Positions 11,404-21,847 of a DNA stretch of 64,000 bases are shown piece after piece; position 1 is the first letter of the stretch, and each line of letters begins with the position of its first letter. The position numbers and the translations under genes were made by a program. Source of the stretch: Margaritifera margaritifera. Taxonomy: Eukaryota > Mollusca > Bivalvia > Unionida > Margaritiferidae. Below the pieces are notes generated by a model. It was not told the DNA's origin. It was given only the letters and a program-made list of their open reading frames with translations, and made no database searches. Location: contig JAQPZY010001688.1 of NCBI GenBank assembly GCA_029931535.1, forward strand, positions 953,501-1,017,500. Direction: 5' to 3'.

Positions 11404-11660
11404 TAGGGGTGAAATGATACACCTGTGCCGCGTATCGATACGATTCATGATACACAGCCTATGATACGATACATTATCGATTCTCAATTTAAAGAATAAG
11501 AAGCAAACGACTAATAATTATTCACGACTGGTGAAGATTAAAGTACCTTATATAGGGTAGATATCGTTTTGTATCGATTCTTCACCTCTTGTATCGATAC
11601 GTGTATCGATATGGCAAAAGTATTGATGCATTGATATATCGATGAATCGTTTCACCCCTA
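11404..11660. mobile_element. hAT-type MITE, 257 bp, with 8-bp target duplication
   Basis: The ends are TAGGGGTGAAATGATACA on the left and GAATCGTTTCACCCCTA on the right, a terminal inverted repeat of about 15 bases with mismatches. The flanks are TTGCTGAC (11396-11403) and CTGCTGAC (11661-11668), an 8-base target duplication with one mismatch, as hAT transposons make. The interior is rich in ATCGAT/GTATCGATAC words, which form further inverted repeats. It has no coding capacity, so it would depend on a transposase elsewhere. Confidence 0.85.
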
Positions 11661-11745
11661 CTGCTGACTTAGTGCTACATCATGCAAGCATCTTGTTCAA
11701 CCACTGGCTGTGCATTCATCTGATGACATCACAATATTGCATCAT
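11661..11745. repeat. ~65-80-bp degenerate tandem repeat, right part
   Basis: Continues the array interrupted by the MITE, with TTAGTGCTACATCATGCAAG and CATCTTGTTCAACC. Confidence 0.65.
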
Positions 11746-12441
11746 ACTGAGCATCACTGTTGGCAACATGTCCCTCCTAAAGAGCCGTCCTTTAAATACC
11801 CGGTACCCCTTTTCTCCATGTATTGTATTGGGCAATGAATCTGGTTCATGTTAGAAAATCTTGACAATTTAGTGAAGGACACCATTGCTGCTGTAAAGTC
11901 ATACTAATGTTTTGTTATAGATCTGCAAATGTAGGTGCAAGTCAATTACCATAATCTGTGACCCTATCATGGTTACAGGTAGTGAAATTATAGACAAAAG
12001 CCAGGAAGTGAGATGAGGTATTTGGAATTAAGTAACATGCTGTCAAGATATGCAATTCAAACTTAAAACTGCATGCAAATGAACATTAACTTGAATAACT
12101 AATGTAAGTAAATTCTACAAAACATATCCTTTTAAAAGTTTCAACTAATGAACAAGAGCTTGTGTTAATTTATGACATCAATTATGTCCTACAATATGCC
12201 ATAACAAAAATGCCTTATGTGGAGAAAGGTACCGGTACATGTACAATATCATATCAATCCAAAAAAGCAACTTTTTACCAATTTTAACCAAAACTTAATG
12301 TCAGTTACAAAGAAACTACACGGATGATACCTTTAGAACCATCACATTCGGGACGAACACTAGTGCTTATTTAAATGACATCAATTTAGTTTTAAAACAT
12401 GCAGCATAAACAATGCATTTAGTGAAGAAAGTAACACTTAA
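11746..12441. other. Non-coding stretch
   Basis: Unique AT-rich sequence. No gene was recognised. Confidence 0.55.
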
Positions 12442-12968
12442 TAGCCTGATCAAAGCATTAGGGGTGCTTGAGTTTACAGCTTGTGGCCTGATCAAAGCAT
12501 AAGGGGTGCTTGAGTTTACAGCTTGTGGCCTGATCAAAGCATTAGGGGTGCTTGAGTTTACAGCTTGTGGCCTGATCAAAGCATTAGGGGTGCTTGAGTT
12601 TACAGCTTGTGGCCTGATCAAAGCATTAGGGGTGCTTGAGTTTACAGCTTGTGGCCTGATCAAAGCATAAGGGGTGCTTGAGTTTACAGCTTGTGGCCTG
12701 ATCAAAGCATTAGGGTTTACAAGTCACTGAGATGCTTGAGTGTACAGCTTGTAGCCTGATCAAAGCATTAGGGGTGCTTGAGTTTACAGCTTGTGGCCTG
12801 ATCAAAGCATTAGGGTTTTACAAGCCACTGAGGTGCTTGAGTTTACAGCTTGTGGCCTGATCAAAGCATTAGGGTTTTACAAGCCACTGAGGTGCTTGAG
12901 TTTACAGCTTGTGGCCTGATCAAAGCATTAGGGTTTACAAGTCACTGAGATGCTTGAGTTTACAGCTC
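12442..12968. repeat. 42-bp satellite array 1
   Basis: The unit begins CCTGATCAAAGCATTAGGGG and ends GAGTTTACAGCTTGTGG (42 bases). Longer variants of ~59 bases insert TTTACAAGTCACTGAG before TGCTTGAG. Because 42 is divisible by three, a 112-codon minus-strand frame stays open as a 14-residue repeat (IRPQAVNSSTPNAL). This is very probably a by-product of the period. The array ends exactly where copy A of the GGCGCTCT element begins. Confidence 0.95.
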
Positions 12969-13350
12969 GGGGGGCGCTCTACAGTAATACATGCTTCTGA
13001 GAGAGTGACAGGTGTAAGATGAAGTATTTTGCATTTGCAACATGCACAATGGAGAGAATGTTGGCATACCTCTATGTTACTTTCATGTACTGTGGCTGAA
13101 ATTTCTTTACATACTGTACTTGTGGAAACTGGACGTGATCTAAGCACACAGCAGACAAAATGGTCGCTCCAAAGTACTCGAAAAATCAGCCTGAATTAGT
13201 CAAAAGTGCACTATTTTCAGCAGTTATTAAAATAGAGAAACAAATTTTGCCAGAGCAGACAATACCAGCCTCTGAAAGTACTTTGAATGAATTACAAAAT
13301 ATCTAAAAAGTAAAAAAAGTTATCGGCTCATTTTTTTAAAATTTACCTTT
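12969..13350 (-). mobile_element. GGCGCTCT-ended element, copy A, inverted and truncated
   Basis: Starts with GGGGGGCGCTCTACAG, the reverse complement of the right end of copy C, and is inverted relative to copies B and C. It runs through the region of the 68-codon frame and stops near 13350, where 42-bp satellite resumes, so about half of the element is missing. The frame here (ATG at 13160, plus strand) is broken by a stop after 48 codons. Confidence 0.75.
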
Positions 13351-13626
13351 ACAAGTCACTCAGGTGCTTGAGTTAACAGCTTGTGGCCTGATCAAAGCAT
13401 TATGGGTTGCTTGAGTTTACTGCTTGTGGCCTGATCAAAGCATTAGCGTTCACAAGTCACCGAGATGCTTGAGTTAACAGCTTGTGGCCTGATCAAAGCA
13501 TTTGGGATGCTTGAGTTAACAGCTTGTGGCCTGATCAAAGCATTAGCGTTCACAAGTCACTGAGATGCTTGAGTTAACAGCTTGTGGCCTGATCAAAGCA
13601 TTAGGGATGCTTGAGTTTACAGCTTG
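13351..13626. repeat. 42-bp satellite array 2
   Basis: About five units, mixing the 42-base form with the longer form containing GTTCACAAGTCACTGAGATG. The array ends CAGCTTG and abuts the left end of copy B. Confidence 0.9.
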
Positions 13627-14246
13627 GGTGGCGCTCTCCAGTTTCGTACTTTGCAAAGGGTTAGATTTTTAAAGAAAAAGAATTACCCAGGTTTTCCTCA
13701 CTGACTGTCCTGGCTATTTAAAAAAGACCTTGTATATCTTAGGTATTGTTAAAAGAACTTTGAATTCCCTTTATTTTGGTGTATGATTGATGGGTGAAAT
13801 TTGGGTTATAGAGTATACAGCTTGGTCTTACTTAAGATGTGCACCTCTCAAAAAACTGCTAGCTCCGCTTGGTCATTTTCACTTCCTCGACTTCAAAGGT
13901 AAATAATTAAAAAAAGAGCCAATAACTTTTTTTACTTTTTGGATATTTTTTAATTCATTCATAGTACTTTCAGAGGCTGGTATTGTCTGCTCTGGCAAAA
14001 TTTGTTTCTCTATTTTAATAACTGCTGAAAATAGTGCACTTTTGACTAATTCAGACTGATTTTTCGAGTACTTTGAGGCGGCCATTTTGTCTGCTGTGTG
14101 CTTAGATCATGTCCAGTTTCCACAATTACAATATGTAAAGAAATTTCAGCCACAGTACATGAAAGTAACATAGAGGTATGCCAACATTCTCTCCATTGTG
14201 CATGTTGCAAATGCAAAATACTTCATCTTTCACCTGTCACTCTCTC
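13627..14246. mobile_element. GGCGCTCT-ended element, copy B
   Basis: Begins GGTGGCGCTCTCCAGTTTCG and is nearly identical to copy C over about 620 bases. It ends at CACTCTCTCA, about 25 bases short of the other inverted end, after which the sequence diverges. Confidence 0.8.
13879..14085 (-). CDS. Conserved small open frame in repeat copy B, 68 aa, unknown
   Basis: The product begins MAASKYSKNQSELVKSAL and ends FNYLPLKSRK. It is basic, with a helical central part (IKIEKQILPEQ, MNELKNIQKVKKVIG). Copy C carries the same frame with two differences visible (Ala to Thr, Arg to Trp). The older copy A has the same frame with a stop at codon 49. The start context is CAAAATGGCCGCC, close to a Kozak context and also to a YY1 motif. 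No family was recognised. It may be a first exon carried by the element, or simply open by chance because the copies are young. Confidence 0.35.
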   Translation of the reverse strand: MAASKYSKNQSELVKSALFSAVIKIEKQILPEQTIPASESTMNELKNIQKVKKVIGSFFNYLPLKSRK

Positions 14247-14945
14247 ATTTAATTTTGGTTGTATAGCCGAAACATTTAAGCCGCAAGCATCTAAACAGTC
14301 CTTTTGAATAATTCTCATGTATTTTCCCACAGAACAGTATTCATTTGTAGCAAAGTCTCACACAAGCCCAGCCCCCCCCCCCCCCCATGATGAAAAGTGG
14401 GCTATTTTAAAACTACACCTTGCATTTTCTCAACTAATGGCAACCCATGTTTTGGTAAAAGACAGGAACATGAAACTTGCCACAATTATTCATGAGATGT
14501 CACTAATAAAATTTACAGACTGAACAGGGATGGAAGAGTTCAGGTTCACAGAGGTCAAAGGTCAAAGGGTACAAAGTTTGCTAATTCTTCTAACACTAGT
14601 ATATGGAAGAAAGCAAATCTGCTTTATCATCATTATTTTCCAGAATTTTATTACAAGCGAATGAAAAGAAACATTTGTGCTATATTTTTCTTTGACTTAA
14701 TACAACAGTTTTAAATTCAAGTTGACTTTACTGCTATGTTCTAAGACTTCTAATTTCCCCATAATTGAGGTCATTACACACAAAATACTGCCACAAGGCA
14801 TATTGTGTAAGCAAGAGCAAAATAGGCATAATTAGTTTATTTTCATGCATAACATCAATGTTAATATACCATTTTGTTGAGAAATGCATACATAATTATA
14901 TGAGAAAGAGAAAAGCAATTGCACAAATTTTCATATTTGTTTTAA
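14247..14945. other. Spacer between copies B and C; perfect DR1 at 14552-14564
   Basis: Unique sequence apart from a C run at about 14370-14386. AGGTCAAAGGTCA at 14552-14564 is a perfect DR1 nuclear-receptor motif, preceded by wording like the DR1 repeat family. No gene was recognised. Confidence 0.6.
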
Positions 14946-15591
14946 GGTGGCGCTCTCCAGTTTCGTACTTTGCATAGGGTTAGATTTTTAAAGAAAAAGA
15001 ATTACCCAGGTTTTCCTCACTGACCGTCCTGGCTATTTAAAAAAGACCTTGTATATCTTAGGTATTGTTAAAAGAACTTTGAATTCCCTTTATTTTGGTG
15101 TATGATTGATGGGTGAAATTTGGGTTATAGAGTATACAGCTTGGTCTTACTTAAGATGTGCACCTCTCAAAAAACTGCTAGCTCCGCTTGGTCATTTTCA
15201 CTTCCACGACTTCAAAGGTAAATAATTAAAAAAAGAGCCAATAACTTTTTTTACTTTTTGGATATTTTTTAATTCATTCATAGTACTTTCAGTGGCTGGT
15301 ATTGTCTGCTCTGGCAAAATTTGTTTCTCTATTTTAATAACTGCTGAAAATAGTGCACTTTTGACTAATTCAGACTGATTTTTCGAGTACTTTGAGGCGG
15401 CCATTTTGTCTGCTGTCTGCTTAGATCATGTCCAGTTTCCACAATTACAATATGTAAAGAAATTTCAGCCACAGTACATGAAACATAGAGGTATGCCAAC
15501 ATTCTCTCCATTGTACATGTTGCAAATGCAAAATACTTCATCTTTCACCTGTCACTCTCTCAGAAACATGTATTATCTGTAGAGCGCCCCC
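14946..15591. mobile_element. GGCGCTCT-ended element, copy C, complete, 646 bp
   Basis: The left end is GGTGGCGCTCTCCAG and the right end CTGTAGAGCGCCCCC, which are inverted repeats matching at 13 of 15 positions. The left flank is TTTTAA and the right flank is 42-bp satellite, so no clean target duplication is visible. The superfamily is undetermined. Apart from the 68-codon frame it has no coding capacity, so it is non-autonomous. Confidence 0.7.
15198..15404 (-). CDS. Conserved small open frame in repeat copy C, 68 aa, unknown
   Basis: The same product as in copy B, 66 of 68 residues identical by eye. It lies at the same place within the element. No signal peptide, membrane segment or known motif was seen. 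The near-identity could reflect recent duplication alone, so selection cannot be inferred without a synonymous/nonsynonymous comparison over more copies. Confidence 0.35.
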   Translation of the reverse strand: MAASKYSKNQSELVKSALFSAVIKIEKQILPEQTIPATESTMNELKNIQKVKKVIGSFFNYLPLKSWK

Positions 15592-15902
15592 TGATCAAAG
15601 CATAAGGGTTTCCAAGTCACTCAGGTGCTTGAGTTTACAGCTTGTAGCCTGATCAAAGCATTAGGGGTGCTTGAGTGTACAGCTTGTGGCCTGATCAAAG
15701 CATTTGGGATGCTTGAGTTTACAGCTTGTGGCCTGATCAAAGCATTAGGGTTTACAAGTCACTGAGATGCTTGAGTTTACAGCTTGTAGCCTGATCAAAG
15801 CATTAGGGTTTACAAGTCACTGAGATGCTTGAGTTTACAGCTTGTGGCCTGATCAAAGCATTAGGGTTTACAAGTCACTGAGATGCTTGAGTTTACAGCT
15901 TT
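15591..15902. repeat. 42-bp satellite array 3
   Basis: About six units, mostly of the longer form with GGGTTTACAAGTCACTGAGA. It begins immediately at the right end of copy C. Confidence 0.9.
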
Positions 15903-16719
15903 TACATCTCAAAATGAAGTAAATTGGTGCATTTTATCCATAGTGATCAAGGTCTACATGTTTTCTAATTTATTCTTAATCAATCTGTAAACTTAAAAGT
16001 TCCAAATAAAAATTTTCTTTCATATTGTTTGATAGTTTCACAATTCTCACACTTTCTGCCTACTTCTTCACTTTCACTCCTGCTACATGTAAATCTCATA
16101 TGTATGTATGCATTAGGGTTTTATGGCAGATCAGCACAATACTGGCTATATGTTGCTGATTAAAAGTTCTAAAAATGTAAATATAAAGAACTGCAAAAAA
16201 TAAAAACTTACGGAAAATGATAAACCCTTCCAAATGAACGTAAACATGAACTGCAACAAAAATTTTTTTTAAAAAAAAATGTAAAGCTGTTACAATTCTG
16301 TCAAAGGTATATAAAAAATGGTTACGGTAAAATGTATAAAATCCATAAGATATACGGTCATAACACGTATAAACCACATTCCCTCAAAATGTCCAATAAT
16401 TTCTCTGGTGGTACATCATCATAAGGTTTTTTAACTGAATTCACATAAAAACTTCTGTCTCACAGAGTCGATACACTCAACAAGAATGTAAATCTTGTGA
16501 GATTCAGTCATTACGTGTTATCTTGTTGGGTAACTGCAATACTGATTGGGAGTTTCTAATCCCTCGCATATAGAAAGTCCCAGATACCAATTACAAATTC
16601 AAACTTTTAAAACTTCTCTGTCTTTCACCCAATTTTCATAATACATTATACTATGAACCAAAAATGACCCTTTTATGAAGCACAAAAATTTTCATTAGAA
16701 AATCTTTGATTTTATAGAA
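15903..16719. other. Non-coding stretch
   Basis: Unique AT-rich sequence including A/T runs near 16262-16280. A 93-codon minus frame (16096-16377) is rich in Phe/Tyr/Ile, as AT-rich noise gives. No gene was recognised. Confidence 0.55.
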
Positions 16720-16905
16720 AATTGGATGCTAATTAGTAGGTGCAGTTATTTTTGTATATAACTCATTTAAACATGAAATGTAGGTCACTGTGACCTATTT
16801 TTCCTACAGTGGCTCCAAATTAATAAAGCAGAGTAATATCCTAACCACAGCAACCAAGTTACATGAAGATACAAATCATATCATGTATACAGCTGAAGTT
16901 ACCCA
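16720..16905. repeat. Fragment of the IR3 (ERE-like) repeat family
   Basis: Contains AGGTCACTGTGACCT at 16782-16796, a perfect inverted repeat of AGGTCA with a three-base spacer, followed by 'atttttcctacagtggctcc'. Similar wording recurs in the 33.6-34.9 kb cluster. Confidence 0.6.
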
Positions 16906-16949
16906 ATGAAACAAAGATTTTAACACCAGATGTTAATGTGCACAAGAGT

Positions 16950-17206
16950 AATTAGTATAAGAAAAGTAGGTCAGTGTGAAATACTCACATGGGGTTGTAT
17001 GGAACACTGACAAATTAGTATAAGAAAAGTAGGTCAGTGTGAAATACTCACATGGGGTTGTATCGAACACTGACAAATTAGTATAAGAAAAGTAGGTCAG
17101 TGTGAAATACTCACATGGGGTTGTATCGAACACTGACAAATTAGTATAAGAAAAGTAGGTCAGTGTGAAATACTCACATGGGGTTGTATGGAACACTGAC
17201 AAATTA
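16950..17206. repeat. 63-bp tandem repeat, 4 copies
   Basis: The unit begins AATTAGTATAAGAAAAGTAG and contains TACTCACATGGGGTTGTAT. The copies differ only at a G/C before AACACTGAC. The period is 21 codons, so a 95-codon minus frame stays open; it is probably not a gene. Confidence 0.95.
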
Positions 17207-17282
17207 TCATGAAATATCATGTCTAAAGCTAGAGGTAATGGAAGGAAATTAAAACTTTTACACTGGAATCAAAGATACTCTG

Positions 17283-17410
17283 AACAATACTGATTGCACA
17301 GGGTCATATGTTTTAACAATACTGATTGCACAGGGTCATATGTTTTAACAATACTGATTGCACTGGGTCATATGTTTTAACAATACTGATTGCACTGGGT
17401 CATATGTTTT
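17283..17410. repeat. 32-bp tandem repeat, 4 copies
   Basis: The unit begins AACAATACTGATTGCACAGG and ends GTCATATGTTTT. Copies 3 and 4 share an A-to-T change (GCACTGGG), suggesting a pairwise duplication history. Confidence 0.95.
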
Positions 17411-19580
17411 TCTATATGTCATGAGAGTGTGCTTAAAATTATTGGATGTATTCATGGATTGATCTGCAGAAATAACAAACTATGTTCATTTAGGTGTGGT
17501 AACTGCACTTTATGCAAGTAGAATCATGCAAAGTTTCTATTGTAACTACACTATTCCATTAAGAGCAGCATGAGCCATGATTCAATCACACAACTGATTA
17601 CTGAACAGGATTTGGGAGTGAGTACAGCATGAGAATACAATACAATCCACACATGTAAATCAATATAAACTTGAGTGGAATTCTCAGAAATCAGAAATAT
17701 ATTATTTGTAGGAAAGTGTCTAATATTGTATTCCAATAAGGATATTGTTGATTTCCTAGATGAAAGAAATATGGTTACCCCCCTCTTATAAGGCCCCTCT
17801 CAAGTGAGGCCATCACCCTAATGAGAGGCCATGGGTGTCAGCAGGGCATGTGGGCAAGTTCCCCCCCCCCCCCACTCCCTGGAAATATTCGTGCAGACAG
17901 TCATGTGAGAGGCCACTGTATCCTGCACAAAGGTAGTGCATTTTGACCATTCAATACGCTCACCAAACCTTAACTGCCAATGCTGTTGGAAACGTGAGTG
18001 CTATGTCTCGCTTCACACTAATGTTGACTCTGCAATAAACTATATTTTTAACAGATACTGGGCACTACCATTTAGATTTGGGTAAGCAGTGAAGGGTTCC
18101 TTTGCTAAGAAAGAATGTAGTGTGCAAAAGGTAATGGTTAATTCCTATTTCAGAAATGTTTTACAGATTTTAGTGAGAAAAAAAACCAGAAACAAAGCAA
18201 GAGATTTGATTCAAATTAACCCAAAAGAAGGATAGCTTTGTCCCAAAAAATATTGACTCTGATTTTGGTCAAATATGCTTATATGAAAAAAATCTATTTA
18301 CAATCATCCGAGTCAAAAAAAATGTTCAAAGGTAACTTTTCTCGTGGCGTGTCTTGTGTGTGTGAAAGTGATGTGATAGACTGGGAAAGTTGAGACAACA
18401 AAAATGCATGTAAAAATATTGCTAATTAATCCAGGAGATGAAAAAAGACACTGTGTAATTCCTGTGTGATGATCATTTTCTAAAGCTATTTATTAGCAAC
18501 ATCATTAGGGTGTGAATCAAGTATGTAGTTCCAATTTCTGGTTTGATATACAAACCAAACCAATGAGTCTCATATAGAAAATCAATAAGCTGACTGATGC
18601 AATTCTTGTGCGATTTAATGCAGCACTCACAGCTCCTTGTAACTAAATGGCCCAAAACAAGGCCATTATTCCAAGCAATGTGTATCAGCCTGATGGCATT
18701 CAAAATCTATGAATTCAGGGAAGGAGTTAAACCATTAAAGGTATCTTATGTAGAGACAGATGGAGGCTTGTACCTACAACATAGAAAACCTTACTTGTAT
18801 AGTAGCAATCACTGATTCTGACAAATTTTGCATAGTACAAAATCTGAATATAGGTGCAGATGTGAAAATAAGCAAAATAACTGCACATGCAGCAGTAAGT
18901 TGTAATAAGCAGAAAAATGTTTTTTTTCTTTTTTCTGCAGCTCTTCCTAATATAGTAAATATACATTCATGACATTTTATTTTTCAGTTCTCTGAAATGC
19001 GGTATCCAATTTAACACTGTTTATACATGGCTCGCAAATTTGTCTTCATCGATATGAAAGGAAATTCATGAGTAAAGAAGCTGTTATTTTTAAGAAAAAT
19101 ATAAGTTTCTCCTATATGGTCCATTAGGCAAACAGTTTTTTTTTAATAATCCTATAACCTCTATTACATGTGCAGTTCACTATATAGGAATAGCTATTCA
19201 AATCTTTCAGCTGATTATTTCACCCATGTCCATGAAAGAGTTACACATGGCATGCGTTGTTTCACTTCTTTTGTCTCCTGGTTGATTAACAGTTCCTCTA
19301 AATGATTTCACACAATGTGACAGTGTATTGAACTCTGATCATGCAGCTGACACCTGTATTCATTTATAAAAGCCAGCAAATGCAGTCAAAACAATATAGT
19401 ACAGGAGCTTTGACTTCACTTATAAGCCTACAATTAATCTTGATTATTGCTATTTTGACACGTGTATGGTCACATGATGTAAGATGTATAGAAGCATAAA
19501 TGCATGCTGGATCCAGTTTAAACCCCCTTTAGTTACATTTGAAGTTATATCTACACAATATCAGCACAGTTTAATTGTTT
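17411..19580. other. Non-coding stretch with small repeat fragments
   Basis: Contains a fragment of the CCCTCATTATAA-type element at about 17770-17835 (TTATAAGGCCCC, CCTAATGAGAGGCC), a C run at 17861-17872, and a phrase shared with the 57-kb family at about 17950-18020 (GTGAGTGCTATGTCTCGCTT). No gene was recognised. Confidence 0.55.
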
Positions 19581-19585
19581 AATTA

Positions 19586-19663
19586 TGAGTCTAACTGCAA
19601 ACATAATGTGCTGGCAGATCAGGGTCTATGTTGTTTGTTCTACTGATTACTTCTAAGCAAGTA

Positions 19664-19717
<54 letters not shown>
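19586..19717. repeat. Truncated double-hairpin element ending in a (TA)n run
   Basis: GAGTCTAACTGCAAACATAA then GGCAGATCAGGGTCTATGTT match one arm of the 217-bp double-hairpin family. The other arm is lost. The right end runs into about 55 bases of TA (19663-19717). Confidence 0.7.
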
Positions 19718-19719
<2 letters not shown>

Positions 19720-20100
19720 ATATAAGTAATTTTAAGTTGATAATAGACCAAGATAAGTCACTCTGAACTTTTCAAGGAACATTAGGCCAAATGTTCATAG
19801 AACAGAAAACTGAAGATGAAAATGCACCTCTGACAGAAAGTACACAATGGGAACGGTGTATCCAGTATACACAATCTGAAAGGCATCACTCGTCTCTGAA
19901 CCACTGTAACCTGTTGCTCAGTCGGTTGACACTGCTATATTGACCTAGATCTTACTCCAAGGCCAACTACAGCTACAATATAGAAGCAATGGAGTGACCT
20001 CTTTTACTGAACATTCAGAGCAACAACAAAAATGGAATAAATCAATATTTTAAAAAAAACTTCACCAGCATTTTTAAAAATTTTAAATAAATCCTTTGAA
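19718..20100. other. Non-coding stretch
   Basis: Unique sequence. No gene was recognised. Confidence 0.5.
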
Positions 20101-20270
20101 CAGGAAATTATACAAATGGCCTGAAAATTTCAAACAAGGAGGCCTGGGCTAGCATGTCAAGCCCACAATCAAAGTGCTGAAAAACTTAAACAAAAACCTT
20201 AACAAACCACTGACGCTGGAAAACTGACTGCTATGTGTCGCTTCCCGATATTAATGTGGGCTAAACAACA
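20101..20270. repeat. Fragment of the 57-kb repeat family
   Basis: AAACCTTAACAAACCACTGA followed by CTGCTATGTGTCGCTTCCC and TTAATGTGGGC matches the end of the 57.2-57.86 kb array. Confidence 0.6.
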
Positions 20271-20800
20271 AAGGGGTGGGGGCACTTAACAGCTCAAAAA
20301 TGGAAGCCTGATTTGTGTGTGTGAAAAACATATTAGAAATCACCCAAGCTCATTTAGGGGCTGGTCATTTTATTTTCTATGGCACTTGGAATTTTCATTA
20401 TTTTTTAACCTCAAGATAATTTTTTTTCTCAACAATATAATGGATTTAATTAGTTCTTTTTCTTATACAAATCTGAGCAAGAATTTTTTTCTCCAAACTA
20501 TTTGAAGACTGGACATTTTTGGTAAACAAACTTTCCAGGCCCCACCTAAGAAAACTAAATGGTCAGTTCCTTACATGCATATGTGCATGCTATCCCCTCT
20601 GCACAATTTGCAAGTCCACTGAATTCTCCCCCATCCTTTTATTTCTTGACTCTAGTGTATATTTTGTCTAAATATTATACATTCTTTTTTACATGCAAGC
20701 CAGATGATCATGTTGTAGCATTATCTCAATTCTGCCATTATTTGCAAAGGAGTCAAGATTTAATGATTTATTTTCTTTGTGAAGTTACCGGTTTTGTGTT
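20271..20800. other. Non-coding stretch
   Basis: AT-rich unique sequence. No gene was recognised. Confidence 0.5.
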
Positions 20801-21130
20801 ATGATGATTAATCTAAATAATCAAAGACTGGTCAGAAAAGTCACATGACAAAGCATATGATGATGATTTTCCATAATCTAATATAAACAGTTTAAGTTTA
20901 ATTTTTTAACTGGTATTTTGGTAAGAACTTTTCGGAAAAAGTGAAACATGTGAATAACAGCTTCCAGTTAATGTAGCCTTCCATTATTAAGTAAAACCCA
21001 TGCGCCAACAAGGTAGCAGAGGATAACTGTGCTAGTAAAACCATCTGACTTTACAGAACATAAGCAACTTAACCATTGCAAAATATGCAAACATGACACT
21101 GTCAGTGAAAAATTATTGAAAAATGTATCC
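20801..21130 (+). repeat. Dispersed repeat family Y, copy 1 (empty site)
   Basis: Matches 55.32-55.87 kb through ATAATCAAAGA, GAATAACAGCTTCCAG, AACCCATGCGCCAAC, TGACTTTACAGAACATAAGC and TGAAAAATTATTGAAAAAT. It lacks the 186-base insertion present in copy 2, so it shows the pre-insertion state. Confidence 0.7.
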
Positions 21131-21139
21131 AACCAATTT

Positions 21140-21800
21140 AAAGTGGAGGCATATCTGCCATAACAAGACTACCTGCCATAACACAACATCTCACATGAAA
21201 AACATGATTTTTGACTCCCAAAACCCCAGACATGGTTGTGTTTTGAAAAACATCATTTTCAATAATCTTAGGGGAAAAACCCCACATTGTTTGACCCCCA
21301 CTATACATGTCCGAAACATGTAGTCTGTATAACCAGTAAACAGTCCTGCTTAGAGCCCATGTAAAACAATCCTTGGGGCTGTTTATACAGCTTATTATCA
21401 TGTTAAGTGAAAAGGTAATGCTAGCGATACACAACCAATATTTACTTAATTGTCTGAGAATAGCTAGGATGATATCTGTCATGTCCTTTGAACACTGGTG
21501 TGGGAGAGCCCATTAGGCTAATTTGCATAGGTAAAGTATACTAAGTGGAACAATTCATTAGAGTTGGGTACAATCATAGAGATGTGTGTTGAAGAACAAA
21601 AGTTATAACACAAATTGCCTTGAATGAGAATGTTTAAGCCATCATTAACCCATTGTTCGAGTCCCCCAAAACCCTCAACACTCTCTGGGAATATAGAAGG
21701 TATGGCGATGGTTGACAGGTTACTGGTATGATGAACCAATCAATGATCTTTAAATTTGAGCCAATTCCTAACCCTAGTATTACAAACTGATAACTGGTAT
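21140..21800 (+). repeat. Dispersed repeat family X, copy 2
   Basis: Contains the same ordered blocks as 9.6-10.18 kb. Its end also holds TATGATGAACCAATCAATGA and GCCAATTCCTAAC, which recur in family Y copy 2 at about 55.87-55.92 kb. X and Y may therefore be parts of one longer element. Confidence 0.7.
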
Positions 21801-21847
21801 TCATACTATTCAACTTCTTCGGATGGCATAATATATCCTTAAAGTTT

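Noticed and set aside
12367..12705. 112-codon minus frame with RPQAVNSSTPNAL repeats
   Set aside because: Read-through of the 42-bp satellite; the same satellite nearby has longer units that break the frame.
12442..15902. CRISPR-like array (regular repeats)
   Set aside because: Units are contiguous with no unique spacers, the host is eukaryotic, and the variants are indels of the same unit.
16933..17220. 95-codon minus frame with Cys/Tyr repeats
   Set aside because: Read-through of the 63-bp repeat.
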